NCBI GenBank assembly: GCA_026413225.1
Contig: JAPMTP010000074.1
Coordinates: forward strand, 104,501 to 168,500
Reading direction: 5' to 3'
DNA: 64,000 nt
Source: Otis tarda
Taxonomy: Eukaryota; Chordata; Aves; Otidiformes; Otididae
A program made the translations under genes and the position numbers. Below the pieces are notes generated by a model. That model was not told where the DNA came from and searched no databases. It saw only the letters and a program-made list of their open reading frames with translations. Each line of letters opens with the position of its first letter. Position 1 is the stretch's first letter. Positions 1 through 12,000 of this stretch are shown piece after piece.

Positions 1-1898
1 AGAAAGGCAATGAAAAAAACTCTTGGCATGAATAATTGCAGTCAAAATTCGTTAGCAAGCAGTCTCAAGATAGATCAGAAAGCCGAGCCACAGCCCATCA
101 GCTGGAACCCTTGTCAGTGCAGCAGAGCCAGCCCTGAGGAAAAAGGCACACAGCTTCTTCTGAAGAATACCAATCCGTGACGGCAAGCACTGAGAATGAA
201 AACGTTTGGGTAAGGATTAATAACGGGCTGAGCAGATAGAAGTCCAGTGTGTGACAGGCTTGTCCTACCAGAGTGGCTGTCACGGCCAGGAGAAACTGCA
301 GATCCTCCAGACAAAGTCCTTGCTGTTCAAGGAGCTTACAGCCAGCGCACAAGGGGACCTGGATTGTCACACGCGGTGACAAGGCCAAGGGAGCTGCGTG
401 CAGGCCTCCCGCGCGCGGCTTGGACCACGTTTGCAACTGAAGCCTCTCTCTGAACCAGGAAACAGCAACGGTAAAGACCGTCCAAGAAGGTGAGAACCCA
501 GCACCACCCCCGCTGAACAGGCTGTTCCCGTGCCCCTGTAGCCGTCGCTCACCAAGGACGGACCCTCACGGCAAGACGAGGGAGCCGTGGCTCCGGAGAA
601 TGAACTCTCAAACCTCCCCAGCCTTCTCCCTCCTCTGCCTCACACGTTTGTTCCATGTTTGGTACAGAAACCCAGAAACAGAAACATGTAATACCTGCAC
701 TCATTTGCAGGCCAAATGAAAATATGCAATAGCCAGGCAAAACAACATCCCTTCATCGACTCAGAAAAATACAGATATCCTTCAAAACAAAAGCGCACTT
801 GGATGAGCTGCACAGCGAAAGCTGTTGGATCCTGGGGATTTCCACACACGCAAACATGAACACACCCGTGTGCACAAGAACGGCGGCACACAACTGGTGA
901 ACTGCTTGTTGGGGTGGTTGTGCCCCAAAGCCTTTTTTAAAGGACTGTTAGCAAGGAACGGCTGGCACACCCCGTCAGCTGCGTGTTCTGTTGGCCTCTC
1001 CCGGCTGGTGGAAAGGGTTCCTGCGCTTGAATGTCTTCTGAAGGTCCTGCTGGGCATAAGCGTCTACAGCCACCGGCTCATTCTGTTAGCAAATTTCATT
1101 CTTCAGAGCTGAAGCCAGCTCTGCTCCCATCAGGAATCACAAGAGAGGGCTCGATGGCAATCCAAACTCTTGCCTAACGAGTGAGCACTGAACAGCCGCG
1201 GGCTGAGCGCAGCGCTGGCAGAAATGGCTCCGTTTGATCCTTCTGTCAGTGCCCGAAGGGCACAAAGAACTGGAACTCAGGAGATCAGCACGGCATTCGT
1301 GGGGATAGTTGCACAAATGAGATGGGAAAACCATTACCAGCCTTTGGCAAGGAAATTGGATCTCAGTCTTCACTCACTAATGTGCTAAAAACCCCTGAAG
1401 AGACCGACACGCAAAGGCTACAAGTGATGTTGAGAGGCTGTGGTTTCAACTGGGAAAAGGGGGCAAGTGCTGACAAACAACCCCATTTCATACCACCCCG
1501 AACGGTAAGGCAAGGCACCCAGGATTGCCCCCGCTTCACCATTAAGGACTAACATGCTGAAAAGCAACCATAAATCAACGAGATCTCAAAAGACAGTTTT
1601 TTGGGATGGTCACAGGAGGCGATAGGGCTCTGGGGCTTCCGCTACCGGTCAACCCTTGCTGCCAGGGAGTGAAGGACTTGGTGTTATTCTGCATCCCAGC
1701 GCACCCAGCTCAGCTGCCAGAAATCAAGGTGTGGTTTTCCTTGCTCTGACTTTCTACATGGGCACTATTAATCTCTGCCCGCTAAGTCCCAAATTGTTTC
1801 TCTATTAGAATGCAACTCTGCAACATACTCTACTTTTACAACCACTAATTTGATGGATCCAGCTTAAATTAAGATGAATAGACACCAATTAGAACTCT
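1..1898. other. Flanking DNA without a recognisable gene
   Basis: Only short, mutually overlapping open frames with no family resemblance are present. I see no LTR, tandem repeat, tRNA or CR1 tail here. It lies 3' of the terminal exon on the minus strand, so it is probably intergenic or downstream flanking sequence. Confidence 0.5.
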
Positions 1899-1904
1899 TT
1901 TAAT
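1899..1904 (-). promoter_or_regulatory. Probable poly(A) signal ATTAAA
   Basis: On the minus strand ATTAAA lies about 55 bases after the stop codon at 1957-1959. A signal this close to a stop supports the neighbouring exon being a true last exon with a very short 3' UTR. ATTAAA is a common hexamer by chance, so this is supporting evidence only. Confidence 0.4.
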
Positions 1905-1956
1905 AGACTACAGGTGAGGGGCAGCTTTGTCCAGGGACCTCCCAAGGGGGCACAGG

Positions 1957-2614
1957 TCACTGGGGAGGGGGGAGGCCCCTGAGGTGGTAGACCCAGGAGA
2001 TGCCTGCCCCTCCCCGGGCAGGAGAGCAGCACCTTGCTGGTGAAAGGGGCCTCGTCAGCGTACAGGCCGCCCTCCAAGGAGATGGTGATGGAGGCGGTCT
2101 TCCTGGCATGCCAGCTCTCAGGGCCCCTGATGGTGAAGGCCAGGTGCTCCACTGGGTCCTGCAAGGCCAGGGGCTGCGGGAAGAGGTTTTTGAAGGGGAC
2201 GGAGGTGGTGGTGCCGCCGGCTGTAATGGTGAGGGGTCCCTGTGCCTTGGGCAGGAGGATGAGGCCGAAGAGGGATACGCTGGACTCCCCACCAAGCTGG
2301 GTAGAAAGCTGCACCTTGGCCCTGGCTCTGCACACTTGATGGGGCTTGGAGGTCACCTTCATGCTCTTCTCTGACCTCCTCTGGCTGGCACGGGCCATGC
2401 TGATGGTGAGAGGTCCCTGGGCCTTGGGCAGGAGGATGAGGCTGAAGAGGGATATGCCGGACTCCCCACCAAGCCGGGTAGAGAGCTGCAGCCTGGCCCT
2501 GGCTCTGCACACTTGGTGGGGCTTGGAGGTCACCTCCATGCTCTTCTCTGACCTCCTCTGGCTGGCACGGGCCATGCTGATGGTTTTCACTGACTGGAAG
2601 TTGGCCCAGTTGTT
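1957..2614 (-). pseudogene. Terminal-type exon, probably HYDIN C-terminus, with a 59-residue duplication and a frameshift
   Basis: A good acceptor (pyrimidine tract then cag) precedes 2614, and the exon opens in phase 0 with NNWANFQSVKTI. A 59-codon segment (ISMARASQRRSEKSM... to ...LILLPKAQGPL) occurs twice in tandem. It is followed by a beta-rich stretch (VPFKNLFPQPL, FTIRGPES) of the kind seen in ASH/MSP-like domains. The frame is lost in a G-rich run at about 2007-2017: upstream reads KVLLSCPG, while the next frame reads GISWVYHLRGLPPPQ and stops at 1957. That ending looks like the natural C-terminus, so one extra G is the likely lesion. The assignment to HYDIN rests on position, strand and domain style and is inference; another cilia ASH protein (CFAP47-like) is possible. 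Its phase 0 entry does not match the phase 1 exit of the exon at 2961-3060. Confidence 0.5.
2228..2581 (-). repeat. In-frame tandem duplication, 2 x 177 bp, inside the terminal exon
   Basis: Copies at 2228-2404 and 2405-2581 differ by only a small number of substitutions and have the same length, 177 bp (59 codons), so the frame is kept. Residue differences are mild (for example RL/KV, GI/SV, S/G). It is a recent exonic duplication, not two old domains. Confidence 0.85.
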
Positions 2615-2960
2615 CTGCAGAGGAGAGAGAAGAGACAGTGGAGGGGCTGATCACCAAAGCAGAGCCAGCAGCTCGGGAAGGAACCACTGGTCCCCTGCCA
2701 TCATGCTGGCTGGGGTCCCTTTCCCTTGCCCGTCACCCATCTGTACCCTCCCACCCCTCACACCACAGCCCTGGGGAGTGCCCGTGATGAATGGCCATCG
2801 GGGCTGCTGCCCAAACGTGCCCAGCAGGGACAACCCCGCACCCAAACGCTGGGGGACCTCAGAGCCCAGCTCTGGCAGCAGTGGAGAAGTGCTTTGGTTG
2901 CCCATCTGCAAAGGCACTGCCATGCACCCGCATTACTTTGTTTTGGGGGCACCCCCTGAC
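2615..2960 (-). other. Interval between exon r and the terminal exon
   Basis: About 350 bp with intron-like ends, but the exons on either side are phase-incompatible. If it is an intron it joins two parts of a gene not normally adjacent, so it may hide a deletion breakpoint. Confidence 0.4.
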
Positions 2961-3060
2961 CTTGAGAAACGCTGGTGCTCAGAGCAGGCTCGCCGGCCTC
3001 TGCAGAGATCTCGATGTTTTCGGTCTGAACGACCCCCAAGATGTTTTCTGCATCTGAAAC
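2961..3060 (-). CDS. HYDIN: HYDIN exon r, last exon in the continuous series
   Basis: 100 bp, phase 0 in and phase 1 out, donor gtcaggg. Encodes VSDAENILGVVQTENIEISA, a conserved HYDIN landmark. The next HYDIN exon should enter in phase 1; none is found downstream. Confidence 0.85.
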
Positions 3061-6000
3061 CTGAGGTGACAAGAAACAAGCACTGCTTAGCCCCTTCTCC
3101 TCCATTCTTTTGCTAGACAATATCTGAGTCCTTGTCTCTACCGGCTGCTTCCCCCACGGCCTCCCCTGCGTGACAAGCGCTGTGAGCACACAAGCTTTCC
3201 TAACCTGATCATCTCCCGGGCTGACCCAGCGGGGTTCTGCCGCAGTAAGAAACCCTGTCAGCCCAACTCTTCTCTCCGCCAGCAGCCGCGTGGCTGCTAA
3301 AGCACCCTGGGAAGCAAAGGGATCTTAAAGCCACCACAAGCGTGAGGTGTCCCAGAGCAGGGGGCATCGACAACCAACCCTCTCCTCTTCAATCACCCAG
3401 CGTCCTCACTGAAATGCATCCCCGAAACCATGGGGAACAGCCTCCCAGGGCGAGAGTTTGTCGCTCTCTGTTAAGAGCCCCAGACGGAGGCCAGGACAGG
3501 TGCAGCGAGCATGCCAAAGTCTGGACAACCCAAGGACAGCGTTCAACCTGGCACAGCAGCAAGGTGGTTGTAGTGCGGGCTCAGGGCGCAGCCTCATAAC
3601 CCAGCCGTAAGCCCTGCAGAGGCAGCGGCTGGTTTTCTGGGGTGACGTGGATGCCTGCGGATGCAGCGCGTGTGCTGGCGAACCCAGCTGGAGGCAGCAG
3701 AAGCTGGGGTCGTAGCACCCTTGTCCCTGTCAGGCCCATCTCTTCCTGACTCCCCAATATACTTGCCCCATGGAGCTCAGCTACCAGGGCACCCGAGCAG
3801 TCACTTCGTCCCCAAGAGCCCCTTGCTGCTACGGGCACGGCCCCCCAGCAGTGCAGGAAGGAAAGAATCTCTGGAAGCTCATCCTTTTGCCCTCTTGCCA
3901 GGGTACCCTTCAAGCAGCCTCCATCCCTAAGAGCACAGGGCTGATCACTCTGCCCTGCTCTGCCAGGAAGGGCACAGTCCCCCTCACCTCCAGCTGGATC
4001 GTCTTCACAACGCTGAGAGCCTTCGTGGCCTTGAAACGCAGCTGCACAGCAAACTCCGTGTGGGGACCCACGATGCCGCTGTCTTCTGACACCGAGAAGT
4101 CCTCGCCCAGGTCTTCCAGCCCCATGAGCCGCCAGGCCACGGGCAGCGGTGTGCGGTTTTGCAGGGCCAGGGTCTCATTGTCCTTCCTGCAGACAAAAAG
4201 AGACACTGAGCACCAGCTGCTTGATGGGCATGTTAGTCTTGCAGTTGAATGGAACTTGGAGCAGCCCTGGCTGACAGCTCTCGTCCCCGGCAGAGGGGCT
4301 GTGGGGTGACTGACCTGGGCAGAAGCAGCGTGTTGAACAGCAGCTCCCTGGGGCTGACCCCCAGCTCCACCTGCACCCCCTGGCAGCACAGGCGGAAGAC
4401 CACCGGCTCTGGGTTCCCCTGAATGCAGCAGATGAGCTTGTCTTCCACCAGGCCAGCTGAAGTGGGGTACGCCCAAACGCTCAGCTCCTAGCCCCGTCCC
4501 CGCAAAAACAAACACACAAGAGCATTCAGTCAGCAAGAGAAACAGCTGCTGGGCACTGCCACCGCTGCCTGTCCTACCTGCCTGTCTCCTACCTGCTTCT
4601 CGGTCGGTTGCAGCCTCATGCTGGGAGGCTCTAAAAGGAACGTGCTCTCCTGGAGATCGCGCTCAAAGGAGAAATGCACCTCTGCTTCGAAGGGGCTGAC
4701 GTTCAGGATGGTTATCTTCTCACAGTTGCTGGGATAGCGCAGCTCCTTGTACCTGTCCACAAAAGGGGCAAAGGCTGCAGAGGAGATGCCAGGACCACGG
4801 CCTTGATCACATCTTGAGGAAAGCACCGTGTCCTGGCAGCGGCAGGCTGCACTGGAAGAGCATGTTCCCACCAGCAGGCTAAGAAAAAGGATCACTTTGG
4901 GGCACATTGCATGGAATATGGGTTCATCCTTGCGTTACTTTGATGTCTGCCCCTGTTCATGGTGCCTCCATCCCAGAGATGTGACAGTGCAGTCACGCAC
5001 TCAAAGAGCGTTTTACAAAATCTAAATGGAAAGGCACCTGGAAAAATAACAGTATGCCAGGCACATGGCTTCTTCTGCCTTCTGTGTGAGCATCAGCTGC
5101 TAACTCAGGGCTGGGAGCACGTACCCGTCTCTTGGCTTCCCACACAGCAGCGGTCCAAAGTGGAAAACACCCGTGTCCATGACATACTGCTTGGAGATGA
5201 TGTCCTCATCCTCCTTGCTCTCCCTCTGGTGGGGAAACACCAGCCTGGGGAGAGAAACAGGGAATGAGGAGCTGTGAGATGCTCCTAGGCAGAAAACCTG
5301 GTCAGAAAGCCATAACCCTTCTGGGTGGCTGAGGTACCAGGACTGGTTCCCAGCTGCAAGCACGGGAAGATGCTGGGCTGCTCAGGCAGCACGCTGTGCC
5401 CAAGCCAGAAGGTCACAGGGGTACAAGGGGCAGCCCTGGCTCGGAGTTCAGGGGGAGCCATGCGTGAGGGCTCCCACGCGCCAGCCTTACCGCGGGTCCT
5501 GGCTGATGGCGGGATACAGGCAGGTGCCCCTGCAGGGCAGCTGGTACAGACGCTTGGTGCCCAGGATCTCAAAATGCAGGTCTGCTCAAACTGGCCCAGT
5601 TCCGTGCAACTGAAGTGGACCTTCAGTTGCACCTCACTGTGGGCAGGCACTGTCCACCGACAGCTGCTCAGCCTGGCAATTAAAAAGAAGATTTCAAACA
5701 CTGGTAAGAAGCAAATGAGGAACGGAGGGTTGTGGCCTTGCCATGCCATGGAGGCACTGGCCGAGGGTGCCTGCAGAGCTGGAGATGAGGGACCTTGTCT
5801 GGCGAGATGGCTGCGAAGCAGAGGAGTCACCTCCTCCCTCACAGCTCGCCTGACAGGTCTCCCTGGGGATGGAACGGTGTCCATATCACTTTGGTCCAAC
5901 CTGGGAGGACATGTGGGTGCTCCTGTGTCCGGCCTCTGGACCTCTCTGCTGCCCCGGCTGGAGCTGCGCTTCTTCCTCGGAGCCTCCGGGCTACCCACAG

Positions 6001-9000
6001 CTTTCTCCTTCCTCGACCGCCCCCTTGTTGGAGTGACCTGTTTCTCGGAGGTCTTAACAGCAAGGGGAGAGAGAGAAGGGAGAGAGAGGTGAGACCTGCC
6101 CGGAGACATCCCCACCCTGGAAAGAAAGCTGTGGCTCTTTTCTCTCATGTTAAAGAACCATCCTATTTCTCAGCAGAGAGACAGCACAGCTGTCTCTTTT
6201 GGACAGACAGAAGGGATGCTTGCAGACACATGGCCCTGTCATGATTTGACCGCCCTTCCACAGTGATTCTTTTCCATCTCGCCTGCCCCCCGCGCCCCCA
6301 TGCAGCCTGGCCCCTGCCCTGAACCTTCACTGCGGGCACAGCGGGGGCATCCACGACACTTACAGTCGCTGTCTGTTCTCCTTCCTCAACAGCACCTTCT
6401 GGCACAACAAGGTGGAAGTGCTGGAGGGCTTCTCCTGCTGCAGGGGCCGTTCGCTTCTCCGGGTAGCGGATCACGGAGTACAAAGCAGGAGGGGGAATGG
6501 GAGGCCCAGAGGGACCCAGTCCCAGCTCATCCAAGATCTAAAGCAGAAGAGAAAACTCTCTTTATACTCCCGTCACCTTCAACCTCCCACTTCCTTAAAG
6601 GCACTGAGCTTTTGGCAATGGGGTTTTTTAAATTATTATTTATAGGGAGTACAGTGCTTTTTTACGCCCAGTGGGGTGGGCAGGCTCCAGAGCAGTGCCA
6701 GGACCTACAGCTGAGACCTAGAGAGAAATCTCTCCTCTGAGTGACTCAGCTGAAGGCAAGAATGACCATGAGCTGCCCTGCCCTGGAACCATTGGGAATG
6801 ATTTCCACACTGGGAAACTGAACGGACAGGATGCTTGAAGAGAGAGCACTCCCGCTTTGCACCCGTCTGAGGGATGGTGAGAACCTCTCCAGCCACGGGG
6901 CTGCTCCGGAGCCGTTGTGGAACAGTGGCCTGGACAAGGCTGTGTGCCCTTGTCCGTGGGACACAATGCACCAGGGCAGAGCATGGCAGGCTCAGCACCT
7001 GAGCCTCACAGGGCTTTACCTGCTCTGCCACTGGCAGCTTGCTGCTCTCCAGGATCTTCCTGGTCACATCTTCTGAGCCCAGTGCTTCGATGGTCAAGCA
7101 GGGCACCCTGCCACGCTGGCCTCGGCCTGACCCTTCTGCACCTTCCCCTTCCAGCTCAGATAACGCCGAGTCCTCAAGAGCCTCCAGATTTTTCAGCTGC
7201 TCCTTCTCCAGGCGCTCTTTCTTTGTGCGCTTCTTCTCCAGGCGCTCTTTCTTGGAGCACTCCTTCTCCACGTGCTCTTTCTTCACAGACTCCTTCTCCA
7301 GGCGCTCTTTCTTCACAGACTCCTTCTCCACGTGCTCTTTCTTCACAGACTCCTTCTCCAGGCGCTCTTTCTTCACAGACTCCTTCTCCACATGCTCTTT
7401 CTTCACAGACTCCTTCTCCAGGCGCTCTTTCTTCCTGCACTCCTTTTCCAGTGTCACCTGATGCTCTTTCCCTCTCTTTTTCTGGGTTCTGTGGCTCAAG
7501 GCACGCTGGCGCCGGGCTTCTGCTTTGTGCCGCACCTCCGCTTGGTTCAGAGGGGACAGCAGGATACCCTCAACCCTGTCCCAGAAAGACAAAATATGCG
7601 CCACATCCATCTGCGATGCCTCATAGATCTTAAACCTCAGGGCCAAGTTCTCGCTGTCACTCAGAGCCCCCTGTTCTGGGTCTGAGTGTTGCACACGCAC
7701 GACTGGGCAGGCATCCATCAGGGAAACCTTGTTCTGCTTTCTCTTCTCTTCCTTGTCACTCCCAACAGCGCCTGAGTGCTTCCTTACAGATCCTCTCTTG
7801 TCTACCCCTTTGGTGGCATCCAACTGGTTGCTGGTGGAAATGCTGGTGTTGCTGGCGGGTGCGTTCGTGTTCTGGGCAGGAGGAGCAGGAAAAAGCAGTG
7901 AGCATTTCAAAGCACCAACTCAGATGCTGCAGGGCAGTGATGATCTTTGCAACAGCACCCCAAGCCTCGCCTGAGACCTGTGCTGGGTGCTCCACAAATC
8001 CCAATCCAGAACACAACTGGTACCCAGTGTAGCTCAACTGAAACCAAACTCCCCAGTGCCAGACTGATGGGGAGTGCTGCCCACCAGATGAAAAGTAGAA
8101 AAGCTTCTCCGAACCAAACAGGGGAATTAAAACACCTCCGTACCCCTGTGCAGTCCTCTGGGCTCCATTCTGGTGTGCTGAGCGTCCCTGTGCCTGGCTG
8201 ACCCTTGAGGAAGTCTGGTTGAATACCTAAGGCCTGGTGGGATCTCCTGCCAGGCATGTAGCAAAAGACACCCCATCCCAGACGGATCATGGCCCAGAGG
8301 TGTAAGTCATGTGCAGAGTGGGGAGAAATGCTGGACTAAAACTATCTAGGGCTTCACAGTGAATGTCTGGAGTTATGGGAAGCCATGACTCAAAGGCAGC
8401 ATGATCCCACAAGAGCAGCTCCCCAACAAACCCATGGGAAAACATCCCTGGCGAAGCAGCAGCATGAGCAAACACCGGCTCTTGTTTCCCAGCACAACCC
8501 CACGTGTTACTCACTCAGGCACATTCCCGGGCCCAGCGGCGCGTGTGGTTGCTGGCTTCTCGGGGAATGGTACAGCTCCGTGGGAAGAAGCTCCCCAGGG
8601 CTTTTACTCATCTCTACAAACACAGCCACCCACCTGTCTGACTCCAGGCTGCATTTTCTTCCCTGAAGCATTAGCTTTGTCTTTTCCAAGCTCGCTCCTA
8701 CTCCTCTTGGAATTCTCCAGCTCTTGTTTCTCCGTCAGGGGTTCCAGCTCCTGATGGTGCTTTTCGTCAGGCTGCTCCATCGCCCTTCAGGAAGCCAAAC
8801 GGATAACAGCCCTGTGAGTCACCACCAGAAATGTGGGCTCGCTGCCATCCCAGCTGGCCCTGCACTCCATTCATTGACCCTGAGGCCAGACAGAACTCTG
8901 AGGCCATCGCCATGGACTTCCCTCAACCTGGGGAGCCTGGGAACATCCAAAGGGCGGCAAGGTGAGAGGGGACCTCCAGGGCCAGCCAAATCTAGGCTTT

Positions 9001-12000
9001 GCTGTCCTAAAGTATAAATTGTGCTGCTTCTCCAATGAGGTTCACCTGGACCCCTCCAGCACACTGCCAAGGATGGATCCACAATCTCTGCGCACTGATG
9101 CCAGAAGCCCTGTCTTGCTCTCCCAGTTTCAGCCAGCTCACAAATCACTAACACCTCCTTATCCCTGCGCCAACACCTACGAGGCTTATCCAGCCCTTCT
9201 CCCTGGGCATAGCCTGCTCCTTAGTGAGGACACTCACATCAGTCAGAAAGCAAAGGTAACTCCCCTCCTGCAAAACAGGCTCTCATCAGCCAGGCTTCCT
9301 GCTGGAACCCAGCCGTCACTACGGGAAACTTGTGCTGTCTCTCCTGGAAATCAAGATTGGAAGCAGCCCTAGCCATCTCCTCCCAGAGCAACAGACTGGG
9401 GCCTGTGCTGACAGAAATGCTGAAACGCATGCTCACTTGAAGCAGGTCCCCCTCCAGTTTGACACTTCCCCTGTGCATCCTCCTGAACAGGGCTGCTTTG
9501 CTGGATCACAGCTTCTCCCAGCTCCCCTGCTGCTGCAGCCGAAGGGGAGCCGAAGAGACACCAGCTTTTATGGCTGGCGGCGCTCAGTCAGGAAAACCCT
9601 GGGAGATGAGCGTTGCACGGGCTTCACCTCCAGCAGGACTGCTCTCTACACCAAGGCAGCACAGCTGCACCTCACACCGGCCCACACCACAGCCCCCCTG
9701 GTTTGGTGAGGAAGGGGGATGAAGAAGATGGCCATCAACAGCATTAACTCAGAGACACTTCTGGGTGCAGCGGCAAGGCAAGCACAGAGCCCAGCTGCCT
9801 GCAGCCAGCGTCTACGCCAGAGGGCTCACTGCTGAATCGCAGAGATGTTCTCTTCTCTACCAGCGCAAAGTCCCTCCCCTGTCGGAAGCCAGGGAGGTGG
9901 AACTGGCCATCCTTGTGCGGCTTGGAATAGACACTTTTGGCCTTTGCTCTGAAAGCCCTCTTAGCTCAGCCAAGGTCTCTGGAGCAGGGAAGGCCCTGAG
10001 GGACACTATCCTGGGAGTTGTCCATGGAAGGATTACAGACCTCCTCCTCCTCTCACGCCGGGCTTGTAGTAGCTTCTCATTAAACTGAGTTTTCTGCTCC
10101 TCCGTGAGGGCATCGTACTCGTCCTCATCCATCTCCCAGAGACGTGCTTCCTCCCTCCTGGCAGCTTCTTCCCGCTCCCGTTCTTCAGCACAGACCAGAG
10201 GTGAAACCATTAGCCACTGCAAGTGCTGGAGGAGCTGCGAGGATTCACAGCTCTGTCCCGACCCAGCCTATCATCCTGCCAGGCCATCCTGGGGAGCTCA
10301 TATCCCTGCTCCAGCGTTCAGAGAATCCCCCAAACTGTCACCTGTACCTTGCCTGGCTCACGTGCACCAGCGCTGTGGGCAGCTGGAGGGTGGGTAGTTA
10401 CTGAGCCACAACAGCTTGCACTTGTGCCCAAGCTTTCATGGCAGAGATCAAGGGGAATCTTACGGCCTCGGCTCTGCTGTGTTTTCAGCAACTGTGAGCT
10501 GAGTGCTGGCTACACTGAGGCAAAAGGTGGAAGGATTCATAAAACCATTTCTTACAAGCTCTGCTGGTGACACAGATACACACGGGTAAGGTTGAGGGCT
10601 TAGAGAGATTGGAAAGGCGCGGAGATGAAGATTCTTACCTTCCTGCTCTTTCGCGGCTGTCTCCCTGGCTTTCAAAGAAGCATAATCCCGGAACAGGTTC
10701 ACAAAATAGACGTGAGGCCGATTTCCCACAGCTTTGAGCAGGCAGAGGAGCGCAGATGCCGTGCTGCGTGCAAAGCAGGTCTCCAGGCCATCAAACACCA
10801 CTCCCTGGAAGCAGTCGCTCAGCTGTGAATCAAGTCGCAAAGGAGGAGAAAGTCAGCGATGGCACGCGTTGGGCTCTCAGCTAGTCAGTCAGCCCAAACG
10901 GCAAAGGGCAGCGTGTCGTCGTTCCAAAAGCATCAGCTCAGACAAGCTCTGATCTTTCCCTGCGCTCTGCCAGCTTCTAGCATCTGCAGCTTGACCCAGG
11001 CGTGCCTGCACGCAGCCCAGGACTTCTCCAACAGCAGATACAGATCCCTCCTCTGCAAACTGTACCTCACCGCCTGTCTCTCTGTAGCAGGAACCTATCA
11101 TTTGCTCCCACCCCACGTACCTGCAGCCGTTCTGAGAGGATGGCCACCAGCAAGTCCTCAGGCAGCACGCAGCTCATCAAGCCCAGCTCTCCCGCTGTGC
11201 TGTCACTGATGCTCAGCCATCGCTGCGCAGGAACGCAGGGAAGGGCTGAGCTGAGCTCAGAACTCGATGAGCCCTGCAACATTGAACACCACGAGAGAAA
11301 TAAACCACCTTGGAACCCCCTGAACACTTCCAGCTGCTGGGCTTGCAGCTCAGGTCTCTCGCTGGCAAGAGAATAGACCCAAAGAGCAGGCCAGCAGCTC
11401 CAGGGGACAACCCTGGGGGTCACATCCCTTGGCCAGAAGAGACCCAAGCTTGCAAGCCCCTGGCACAGCGTCCCACAGCTTTGCTCACCACCTGCAGCCA
11501 CTTTGCCAACAAACCGTACGACTCAGTCGAGTTCTTCTGGCAGAACACAGGGTTCTGTTCCCACCCCACGCCATCCCCAACCTGCCCAGCTGCCTCTCTG
11601 CACTATCGTTCCCCACACCAGGCTCTGGGTGACACAGAGCCCCCACTGTAAGCAGCCCCTGCACTTTTAACAAGGCCTGTAGCGACAGGAAAACACCTAA
11701 CGGTTTTACACTCAAAGAGGGGACATTCCAACTAGAGAGAAGGAAGACATTTTTCATGATGAGAGCGGTGGAACATCGGAACAGGTTGCCGAGAGGGGTG
11801 GTGGATGCCCCATCCCTGGAATCATTCAAGGCCAGGTTGGACGGGGCTCTGAGCAACCTGATGTGGTTGGAGATGTCCCTGCTCGCTGCAGGGGGTTGGG
11901 CTGGGTGGCCTTTAAAGGTCCCCTCCCGCCCAAACCCCTCTAAGATTCTATGATTCTCAAAGGCAACAGAAAGGTCCCCTGCACTAAGCTGTGCCGATCA

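Noticed and set aside
1..1880. Small open frames at the left edge as genes
   Set aside because: They overlap each other on both strands, are short, and show no splice logic, motif or codon pattern.
2118..2687. Alternative open frame through the duplicated terminal exon (rich in Gln/Pro/His)
   Set aside because: It would match the phase of exon r but has low-complexity composition and no domain; the frame with ASH-like strands and the natural C-terminal end is far more credible.
5829..5900. Longer version of HYDIN exon l ending at the gtgact donor
   Set aside because: It would leave in phase 0 while exon m needs phase 2; the shorter form fits.
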